10,114 bases of DNA from SW10 sp965657795 (GTDB lineage: Bacteria; Verrucomicrobiota; Verrucomicrobiia; Verrucomicrobiales; Akkermansiaceae). Positions 1 to 6,260 of this stretch are shown in pieces (position 1 is the first letter of the stretch; the number at the start of each line of letters is the position of its first letter). The translations under genes and the position numbers were made by a program. The notes under the pieces were generated by a model. That model had not been told where the DNA came from. It saw nothing but the letters and a program-made list of their open reading frames with translations, and did not search any database. The DNA is taken from the NCBI GenBank assembly GCA_965657795.1, contig CBFHQJ010000142.1, forward strand, positions 1 through 10,114, in the 5' to 3' direction.

Positions 1-431
1 AAAAAGGAGCGACCATGCGGGCTCTCATGGAAGTGCACCGCGAAAAGCCGCTCTGCTCCTCATGCCACGAGCGCATGGATCCAATCGGACTGGCCCTCGA
101 GAACTTCAATGCTCTTGGACAGTGGCGTGACCAGGAAGACGGCAAGGATATCGATAGCGCTGGAAAATTAGTCACCGGAGAAAACTTTTCCAATGTCATG
201 GAACTTAAGAAGATCCTCGCTGGCTCGCGGAAACAGGACTTTTACCGTTGCCTCACCGAGAAAATGCTAACCTACGCCTTGGGACGGGGAGTCGAATATT
301 ACGACGCTCCAACCGTCGATGCCATCATGACACAGCTCTTAAAGAATGGTGGCGGAATGAAGGATCTCATTTACGCTGTCGCCGAGAGCGTTCCTTTCCA
401 GAAACGGAGAGGAGACGGCAGCACCTTTTAA
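1..431 (+). CDS. DUF1592-family secreted cytochrome-like protein, C-terminal fragment (DUF1588 end + DUF1585)
   Basis: This is the 3' end of a larger gene cut by the left edge. The frame is open from the first bases, and the ATG at 15 is an internal Met, because the matching residues in the paralogue at 1938-4250 lie deep inside that protein. About 142 residues are visible. The stretch VHREKPLCSSCH, followed by RMDPIGLALENFNALGQW, is the end of a DUF1588 domain. Its CxxCH motif (bases 54-68) is a possible haem-attachment site. The rest, with FYRCLTEKMLTYALGRG and the terminal PFQKRRG, is DUF1585. More than half the residues match the paralogue by eye. The family is typical of Planctomycetes and Verrucomicrobia; its members are exported and of unknown biochemical role. 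The DUF1552 gene follows after 61 bases on the same strand, a common pairing that suggests an operon. Family assignment is firm; function is not. Confidence 0.9.
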   Translation, partial: KGATMRALMEVHREKPLCSSCHERMDPIGLALENFNALGQWRDQEDGKDIDSAGKLVTGENFSNVMELKKILAGSRKQDFYRCLTEKMLTYALGRGVEYYDAPTVDAIMTQLLKNGGGMKDLIYAVAESVPFQKRRGDGSTF

Positions 432-492
432 ATAAGAAAGACTTATCCCTCTTTTTCTGTAAAACTCCCAACGTTCCCACGAACCATACCCC

Positions 493-1860
493 ATGAACAG
501 ACCATCGAACGATTTTGGACGTCGCGCTTTCCTTCGCGGCCTCGGTGCCAGCGTGGCCCTGCCCGCCTTCCGCTCCCTGGGGGCTGAGGTCAAAGCAGCA
601 ACCGCTGCGGCACGAGGCGTGACCGCAACCGGCGCGCCCCTCCGCATGGCCTATCTTTACGTCCCCAACGGCGTGATCATGGAGAAATGGCGTCCCGAGG
701 GAACCGGTACGGATTTCAAATTTAACGAATCGATGAAGTCGCTCAACGACTTCAAGAACGACCTTCAAATCGTCAAAGGACTGGAACAAGCCAACGGCTG
801 GGCCGGCCCCGACGGCGCCGGCGACCACGCACGTGGCGGTGCCACTTTTCTCACGGGTGCACGCCCTCGCAAGACTGCCGGTTCTGATATTCGACTTGGT
901 GTTTCGGCAGACCAAATGGCCGCGAACTACATCGGCTCGGAAACCCGCCTGCCTTCCCTCGAGCTTTCCTGCGACGCCGTTCGCAAGTCGGGCAACTGTG
1001 ACTCAGGTTACTCTTGCGCATACCAGTACAATCTCTCTTGGCGGTCGGCGACCCAGCCAATGACTCCCGAGTCGAATCCGCGCCTCGTTTTCGAACGCTT
1101 GTTCGGAGGCGGCTCCAGCGACGATCGTCAGAAAGGCCTGGCCAAACGGCGCGCTGAGCAGCGATCCATTCTCGATATCGTAATGGATGATGCCAGGGCG
1201 ATGAATAATCAGCTGGGCCGGAATGACCGCAACAAGCTTGACGAATACATGACCGGGGTACGTGAGATCGAGCGACGTATTGAAAAAGCGGAAAGCTTTG
1301 GCCCTCCGCCTAACCCGGGAGTTGATGCTCCCGACGAAGGAGTGCCGGGAGAATATCAGGAGCATATTCGCCTGCTCTTTGACATGTTACTCCTGGCCTT
1401 CAAGACAGACCAAACCCGCATCTCCTCATTCCTGCTCGCTCATGACGGCAGCAACCGAAGCTTTTCGAACCTTGGGTTTAACGAAGGTCACCACAGTCTT
1501 TCCCACCACCGCAGGGCGCAGGATAAGATGGATAAGATCGCAAAGATCGACACCTTTTACACCCAACAACTCGCCTACTTCCTGAAGCGTATGAAGTCGA
1601 CCGAAGACGTTGATGGAAATACCCTCCTCCACAACTCCATGATTGTCTGGGGAAGTGGAATCTCCAACGCCGACCGTCACACTCATGATGACCTCCCCAT
1701 CATTCTCGCTGGCAATGCGGGCGGAAAGTTCCAGACCGGACGTCATATCGAAATCCCGGATAACACTCCGCTCAACAACCTCTACATGAGAATGCTGAAG
1801 GAAGCCGGAGCTCCGGTTGACCGGATCGGTGATTCAAGCGGTCTTCTCACGCAGGTTTAA
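493..1860 (+). CDS. DUF1552 domain protein with Tat-type signal
   Basis: The protein has 455 residues, about the usual length for DUF1552 (PF07586). Residues 8-17 (FGRRAFLRGL), followed by a short hydrophobic stretch (GASVALPAF), form a twin-arginine signal, so the product is probably exported folded across the inner membrane. Family hallmarks are MAYLYVPNGV near residue 52, GDHARGGATFLTG at 110-122, the His-rich EGHHSLSHHR around 331-340, and WGSGISNADRHTHDDLP at 386-402. The conserved His/Asp clusters recall the alkaline phosphatase/sulfatase-like fold of the related DUF1501 proteins and may bind metal; that link is inferred. No catalytic activity is established for the family. The upstream DUF1592 gene ends 61 bases before, and the two families are often neighbours in PVC bacteria and myxobacteria, so a shared complex or pathway is likely. 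The start at 493 is chosen because it places the RR motif at residues 10-11. No Shine-Dalgarno sequence is visible before it. Confidence 0.92.
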   Translation: MNRPSNDFGRRAFLRGLGASVALPAFRSLGAEVKAATAAARGVTATGAPLRMAYLYVPNGVIMEKWRPEGTGTDFKFNESMKSLNDFKNDLQIVKGLEQANGWAGPDGAGDHARGGATFLTGARPRKTAGSDIRLGVSADQMAANYIGSETRLPSLELSCDAVRKSGNCDSGYSCAYQYNLSWRSATQPMTPESNPRLVFERLFGGGSSDDRQKGLAKRRAEQRSILDIVMDDARAMNNQLGRNDRNKLDEYMTGVREIERRIEKAESFGPPPNPGVDAPDEGVPGEYQEHIRLLFDMLLLAFKTDQTRISSFLLAHDGSNRSFSNLGFNEGHHSLSHHRRAQDKMDKIAKIDTFYTQQLAYFLKRMKSTEDVDGNTLLHNSMIVWGSGISNADRHTHDDLPIILAGNAGGKFQTGRHIEIPDNTPLNNLYMRMLKEAGAPVDRIGDSSGLLTQV

Positions 1861-1937
1861 CGGAGTGACGCTCTCCAGGGCGTCAACAGGTCCTGCGGCA
1901 CGTATCCAAACAAGCAGTCTGGAGACAGCCTCCATCG

Positions 1938-4250
1938 CTATCCCCCGCGGCGCTTCTGAAAAGGGGCACTCTTGATAATCGCGACCACAAGCTCTTTGAG
2001 AGTTCCCTCCCCTTCATTCAGCTGATCGACCAGCGCATCGATCGTGACCGCATCGAAGTATTCCGGCCCCCGCCCAATCGCGTAGGTCAGGATCTTTTCA
2101 CTGAGGCAGCGGTAAAAGTCATCCCGGCGTTCATCGGCCAGGACATTCTTAAGTGCAGCAACATCGCTGAACTTCTCGCCCGTAATGAGCACGCCCGAAG
2201 AATCGATGGGTTGGCCTGATTCCTTGCTCCGGAATTGCCCGATGGCGTTAAAATTCTCAAGTCCCAGCCCAATCGGATCCATCCGCTTGTGACAACTGGC
2301 ACACATCGGCTTTTCACGGTGCACTTCCATCATCTGACGCATTGTCAATGACTTGCCCTTGTGTTCTGAAATCTCTTCCAATTCCGGGACATCGGGTGGA
2401 GCCGGCGGAGCAGGAGTTCCTAAAATATTATCGAGGACAAAAAGCCCGCGCTTTACCGGTGAAGTACGAGTTGGATTAGAGGTGACCAAAAGAAAAGTCC
2501 CCTGCCCTAAAACACCTCCACGCTGCGGGTGTTCGTGCAGGTCAACGAGACGATGCTCGGCACCACGAACGCCGGGGATTTCATAGAACTTGGCAAGCCT
2601 CTCATTCAGGAAACTGTAGCGGGCCGAGATTAACTCCGATGCAGGCCGGTTATTCTTCAGAATAAATTCAAAGAAGAGCTCGGACTCCTGCTTCATGTCG
2701 TTGCGAAGCCGCACGTTGAAAACCCGATCCGCCACCCGCTGATCCTTGGTGCCGATCACCCGGCCCGCATCGATGGCCACATTTTCAACATCCCTCGCCT
2801 GGAGCCATTGCCCCACAAAATTGTCCACGAATCGGCGGGACTTGGGGCTCGCAATCATCCGGTCGATTTGAGCACTGAGATTTTGGCGCAGTTGTTTTTT
2901 AAAGGCGAGACTGAGCAATTCATCATCGGGAACCGAACTCCAGAGAAAAAACGAAAGCCTGGCAGCCAGCGCGTATTCGTCGAGGAGAACAGTCTTCCCG
3001 CTGTTATTCGGATCCGGTTGGATTTCCGCGCGGAATAAGAAACGAGGCGAAGCCAGCACTGCGGTCATAGCGTGCTTGATGCCATCTTCAAAGCTACGAC
3101 CGGGCGATTGATCCACCTCCATCGCCATCGTCACCAACCTCGCAACCGTGCCCCGGTCGAGGGGTCGTCGAAAAGCGCGACTGACAAAGCTGCGCATGAT
3201 CTTGCGGGCATAAAGTTCCCGCTGTCGCATCTCTTCCGGAGCCGGACCATCGACCATGATCATGCTATAACCTTTAGGGTATTCCTTATAGCTGCCGTCA
3301 AGCGGCCCCTTGATCGTCACCTTCTTAAGAACAGCCGACTGCTTACCCTGGCCGTCGCCAGGCGGGTTTTTAGGGCTCAGACGCACCTCGATGGTATTGC
3401 TTCCTTTAACCAGGTCAGCCTGCCCGCCCATCGTGATTTTATCACGTTGATCCCACCCCACGGTGCGGTCCGAGATCTTCTTACCATTCACCCAAAGTTC
3501 AAGTTGGGCGCTCTGATCAGTCGCGGCAACCGATCCACGGACCGCATAGTCGAGATTGACTTGATAAACTCCTTTCGCCGGAGCATCGCCTTTCAGATAG
3601 ACCTTCCGGTCATCCTTAAATTCCAACCAGTCCGATTGCTGTTTTTCGTCCCCGTCTTTTCGGAAACGATTCCCATCGAAAACACGGACCGGAGTCTGCA
3701 TCGCAGCGCCTTTTGGCAGAGCCTTCTCAACGATGGCCGAAGCTGCCTCGAGATACTTCTCCATGTGAAGCGGAGAAATTGAAAGGACATCTCCGATGGT
3801 ATCAAATCCGTATCCCGTATCGTCAGCCGGGAAATTCTCCCAGGTCTCATACTCCACTCCGAGGAGATCTTTGATGGTGTAATAATACTCAACCCGGTTC
3901 AACCGCCGAATGGTCACTCTTCCCGGATCAGGGTTTTTTGGATCCAGTTTGAAGACCCGCTTTTCGATCCAGCCCATAAGCTGCCGCTTCTCTGCGAGAT
4001 CAGGTTGATCCTTCTTCGGAGGAGGCATGATTTGCGATCGCACATTGCGCCAGACTGCCAGCCAATGGTCGATGTCATCCAGATGGCCAGAAAGATTGTC
4101 ATAGTCATCCATCGAGAAGTCCCCTTTCGAAGAGCCATCCCCATGGCAATCGAAGCAGTAATCCTCAAGGATTGGCTTGATCTCCTTCTCAAAGGTCACA
4201 TCACCCGATGCCAAAACGGGCAGAAATAAAAAGGAAAGCAGTCGCTTCAT
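1938..4250 (-). CDS. PSCyt1/DUF1587/DUF1595/DUF1592/DUF1588/DUF1585 secreted cytochrome-like protein
   Basis: A complete 770-residue protein of the planctomycete-type cytochrome family. Residues 1-16 (MKRLLSFLFLPVLASG) look like a Sec signal peptide. Domains in order, with approximate limits: PSCyt1 cytochrome-like domain 20-100 with C32-x-x-C35-H36 and a possible distal ligand in QIMPPP (M75); DUF1587 113-176 (RRLNRVEYYYTIKDLLG); a beta-rich, carbohydrate-binding-module-like insert 205-315; DUF1595 345-405 (RAFRRPLDRG, SPRFLFRAE); DUF1592 420-555 (ARLSFFLWSSVPDDELL, FLNERLAKFY); DUF1588 570-670 (RGGVLGQGTFLLVTSNP and a second CxxCH at 650-654); DUF1585 690-765, ending PFQKRRGG. The two CxxCH motifs make a dihaem periplasmic protein possible. 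The gene converges on the DUF1592-DUF1552 pair at 1-1860 and is paralogous to the first of them. It diverges from the isomerase gene at 4324. No Shine-Dalgarno motif precedes its ATG. Family identity is firm; substrate and partner are unknown. Confidence 0.93.
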   Translation of the reverse strand: MKRLLSFLFLPVLASGDVTFEKEIKPILEDYCFDCHGDGSSKGDFSMDDYDNLSGHLDDIDHWLAVWRNVRSQIMPPPKKDQPDLAEKRQLMGWIEKRVFKLDPKNPDPGRVTIRRLNRVEYYYTIKDLLGVEYETWENFPADDTGYGFDTIGDVLSISPLHMEKYLEAASAIVEKALPKGAAMQTPVRVFDGNRFRKDGDEKQQSDWLEFKDDRKVYLKGDAPAKGVYQVNLDYAVRGSVAATDQSAQLELWVNGKKISDRTVGWDQRDKITMGGQADLVKGSNTIEVRLSPKNPPGDGQGKQSAVLKKVTIKGPLDGSYKEYPKGYSMIMVDGPAPEEMRQRELYARKIMRSFVSRAFRRPLDRGTVARLVTMAMEVDQSPGRSFEDGIKHAMTAVLASPRFLFRAEIQPDPNNSGKTVLLDEYALAARLSFFLWSSVPDDELLSLAFKKQLRQNLSAQIDRMIASPKSRRFVDNFVGQWLQARDVENVAIDAGRVIGTKDQRVADRVFNVRLRNDMKQESELFFEFILKNNRPASELISARYSFLNERLAKFYEIPGVRGAEHRLVDLHEHPQRGGVLGQGTFLLVTSNPTRTSPVKRGLFVLDNILGTPAPPAPPDVPELEEISEHKGKSLTMRQMMEVHREKPMCASCHKRMDPIGLGLENFNAIGQFRSKESGQPIDSSGVLITGEKFSDVAALKNVLADERRDDFYRCLSEKILTYAIGRGPEYFDAVTIDALVDQLNEGEGTLKELVVAIIKSAPFQKRRGG

Positions 4251-4323
4251 CTAGGGACAGAATACGCATGAAAAAAGCGTTTTCTAATTCGTAATCCCGG
4301 AAAAGTTCCGGTATCGTTCCTGC
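4251..4323. promoter_or_regulatory. Divergent intergenic region with a 6-3-6 palindrome
   Basis: These 73 bases separate two divergent start codons, so both promoters must lie here or overlap the coding ends. At 4297-4311 is a perfect inverted repeat, CCGGAA-AAG-TTCCGG, whose right arm ends 12 bases before the isomerase ATG. A weaker AT-rich inverted repeat (GAAAA-N5-TTTTC) lies at 4270-4284. No convincing -35/-10 pair was found in either direction. The palindrome could be an operator or a 5'-UTR hairpin near the start codon. Its regulator is unknown. Confidence 0.4.
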
Positions 4324-5205
4324 ATGAAACGTCGCACTTTCCTCACTACCGCTTCTGGAGCAATTGGCTCCGTTCTCGCCGCGCCCGCTCCTTCCAAGAA
4401 AGAGTCACCAATCTACCTCTCGCTCAAAGACGGGATGATCGGCGGCAAGAGATCACTTGAAGAAAAGTATCAGCTCATCAAAGACCTGGGATATGATGGC
4501 GTTGAATTCAGCGTTCCGGGCCGATCAGATATCGCACAGGCCATTGCCGCCTCCAAAAAGACCAAGCTTCCCATTCACGGCGGCGTCAATATGCGCCACT
4601 GGAACATCAAAATGTCTTCGCCGAATGAAGAGGAGCGCGACAAAGCCGTCGAGGCTATGAAGAATTCGCTCAAGGAGGTCCATCAAGTCGGCGGAACCTC
4701 CGTTCTCCTCGTCCCCGGAGTTGCCGGAGGGAAAGTCACCCAAAAAGAAGCGTGGGATCGCTCCATTATCGAAATTAAAAAGTGCCTTCCCCTGGCCTCC
4801 AAGCTCGGTATGCACATTCTGATCGAGAACGTCTGGAACGGGATGTTCTATGATCCCAAAGGCCCCAACACCCAAAGCGCGGATCGCTTGAAAAACTATC
4901 TCGATGAGATCGATTCACCTTGGGTCGGTTCCTACTTCGACATTGGAAATCATCAACGTTTCGGCAAACCAGCCGAGTGGATTAAAACCCTCGGACGACG
5001 CATCGTAAAACTTGATGTCAAAGACTGGGGAATCAAAAGCGGCTTCAGCAAGATTGGCGAAGGAGATGTCGACTGGCCTGCCGTGCGAAAATCGCTCGAT
5101 GAGATCGGGTACTCGGGCTGGGCGACTGCCGAAGTCGGCGGCGGAAACAAGGAACGCCTTGCCGAAGTTCTCAAGAACATGCGAACTCACTTGCTCGGTC
5201 AGTAA
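4324..5205 (+). CDS. Sugar phosphate isomerase/epimerase-like TIM-barrel protein with Tat-like leader
   Basis: The protein has 293 residues of the xylose-isomerase-like AP endonuclease 2 fold (PF01261). Residues 1-20 (KRRTFLTTASGAIGSVLAA) form a twin-arginine-like leader. Core signatures are LGYDGVEFSVPG at 55-66, LIENVWNGM at 166-174 (E168 a likely metal ligand), YFDIGNHQRFG at 204-214 (D206), KLDVKDWG at 229-236, IGEGDVDWPAV at 244-254, and ATAEVGGG at 267-274 (E270). Classic epimerases of the fold usually have a His where D231 appears to sit, so metal binding or chemistry may differ. The substrate cannot be read from sequence; hydroxypyruvate, tagatose/psicose and inositol derivatives are all handled by relatives. 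The stop codon abuts the tdh start (TAAATG), which implies co-transcription and probably translational coupling. No Shine-Dalgarno motif is seen upstream. Fold is confident; reaction is open. Confidence 0.85.
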   Translation: MKRRTFLTTASGAIGSVLAAPAPSKKESPIYLSLKDGMIGGKRSLEEKYQLIKDLGYDGVEFSVPGRSDIAQAIAASKKTKLPIHGGVNMRHWNIKMSSPNEEERDKAVEAMKNSLKEVHQVGGTSVLLVPGVAGGKVTQKEAWDRSIIEIKKCLPLASKLGMHILIENVWNGMFYDPKGPNTQSADRLKNYLDEIDSPWVGSYFDIGNHQRFGKPAEWIKTLGRRIVKLDVKDWGIKSGFSKIGEGDVDWPAVRKSLDEIGYSGWATAEVGGGNKERLAEVLKNMRTHLLGQ

Positions 5206-6240
5206 ATGAAAGCTCTCGTCAAATCCGAAGCCGCCCCCGGCCTCACCCTCACCGATGTCCCGCAACCCGTCCCGGGCTCGCGCGATGTCTTGATTCAAAT
5301 TGATCGCACCGGAATCTGCGGCACTGATCTCCACATCTACAATTGGGATTCTTGGGCTCAAAAAACGATTCCCGTTCCACTCGTTGTGGGGCATGAATTC
5401 GTTGGTCGTATCGTCGAACTCGGGAGTGATGTCGATTATCTCAAGATCGGCGATCTTGTTTCGGGCGAAGGACACCTGATCTGCGGACGTTGCCGAAATT
5501 GCCTCGCCGGACGCCGCCACTACTGCAAGGACACCCGCGGAGTTGGCGTCAACTCTCCCGGCGCGTTTGCCGAGTTCATGGTGCTTCCCGCCACCAACGT
5601 CTGGAAACTTGCTCCCGAGGTTTCCAAGGACAGCGCGGCCATTTTCGATCCTTTCGGAAATGCCACCCACACCGCCCTCGCCTTTCCGCTGCTTGGCGAA
5701 GACGTCCTGATCACCGGAGCCGGACCGATTGGCTGCATGGCGGCAGGCATCGCCAAGCACGCCGGTGCGCGACACGTCGTCGTCACTGATTTGAACCCGA
5801 AACGACTTGCCCTCGCTGAAAAGCTGGGCGCCACCCGCACCGTCGATGTGACCAAGGAAAAGTTGCCCGATGTGCAAACCGATCTCGGCATGACGGAAGG
5901 CTTCGATGTGGGCCTCGAAATGTCAGGCAACAAGCACGCCTTCAACGATCTCATCGCCAATATGCGACATGGCGGGCAAATCGCCCTGCTTGGAATTCCC
6001 GAGCCCGGTATCGGCATCGACTGGAACCAGGTCATTTTTAACTCTCTGACAATTCAGGGCATTTACGGGCGAAAAATGTATGATACGTGGTATCAAATGA
6101 CTTCAATGATCCAATCCGGGCTCGAGATTGAAACAATCATCACACATCGATTCGACTACACCGACTTCGAAAAGGGATTTTCTGCCATGAACGAAGGTTC
6201 TTGTGGCAAGGTCCTCCTAAACTGGGCCGACCTCGGCTAA
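5206..6240 (+). CDS. tdh: L-threonine 3-dehydrogenase
   Basis: This cytoplasmic zinc enzyme oxidises L-threonine with NAD+ to 2-amino-3-ketobutyrate. The 344-residue length and near-collinear match to Escherichia coli Tdh (341 aa, from memory) make the call firm. The N-terminal GroES-like domain carries catalytic zinc ligands C38 (GICGTDLHIYNWD) and H63-E64 (VVGHEF). Structural zinc cysteines are C93, C96, C99 and C107 (GHLICGRCRNC, then HYC). AIFDPFGNATHTAL at 145-158 and the Rossmann motif GAGPIG at 171-176 follow. GMTEGFDVGLEMSG at 228-241 and ITHRF at 312-316 are family hallmarks. It starts directly on the stop of the isomerase-like gene, and kbl follows 20 bases after its end, giving the complete threonine-to-glycine pathway. 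No Shine-Dalgarno is visible, so translation may depend on coupling to the gene before it. Confidence 0.97.
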   Translation: MKALVKSEAAPGLTLTDVPQPVPGSRDVLIQIDRTGICGTDLHIYNWDSWAQKTIPVPLVVGHEFVGRIVELGSDVDYLKIGDLVSGEGHLICGRCRNCLAGRRHYCKDTRGVGVNSPGAFAEFMVLPATNVWKLAPEVSKDSAAIFDPFGNATHTALAFPLLGEDVLITGAGPIGCMAAGIAKHAGARHVVVTDLNPKRLALAEKLGATRTVDVTKEKLPDVQTDLGMTEGFDVGLEMSGNKHAFNDLIANMRHGGQIALLGIPEPGIGIDWNQVIFNSLTIQGIYGRKMYDTWYQMTSMIQSGLEIETIITHRFDYTDFEKGFSAMNEGSCGKVLLNWADLG

Positions 6241-6260
6241 CCAAAAACCAATTTTAACCC

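Noticed and set aside
15..431. A small stand-alone protein starting at the ATG at 15, just after a GGAG-like AAAAAGGAGCGACC
   Set aside because: The upstream sequence resembles a Shine-Dalgarno, but the codons before it (K-G-A-T) stay in frame and the paralogue continues upstream through the same region, so this is an internal Met of a truncated gene.
432..459. ATAAG...CTTAT hairpin with nearby T-rich tract between the partial DUF1592 gene and the DUF1552 gene
   Set aside because: It has a five-pair, AT-rich stem and the T tract is interrupted by C. It is too weak for a terminator and would contradict the likely operon.
1867..1884. Possible terminator hairpin (GACGC...GCGTC) between the convergent DUF1552 and DUF1592 genes
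   Set aside because: The stem is only 5-6 pairs and there is no T run on either side, so it cannot be supported as an intrinsic terminator.
3072..3782. Open frame of 236 codons on the plus strand inside the DUF1592 gene
   Set aside because: It is antisense to a protein with clear conserved domains; the translation is His/Arg-rich and unlike any family I recognise.
4264..4294. Weak minus-strand promoter (TTAGAA, 17 bases, TATTCT) before the DUF1592 gene
   Set aside because: Only about half the consensus positions match, and the AT-rich spacer would give such hits by chance.
4915..5877. Open frame of 320 codons on the minus strand across the isomerase and tdh genes
   Set aside because: It overlaps two firmly identified genes on the other strand, and its translation shows no recognisable motif.
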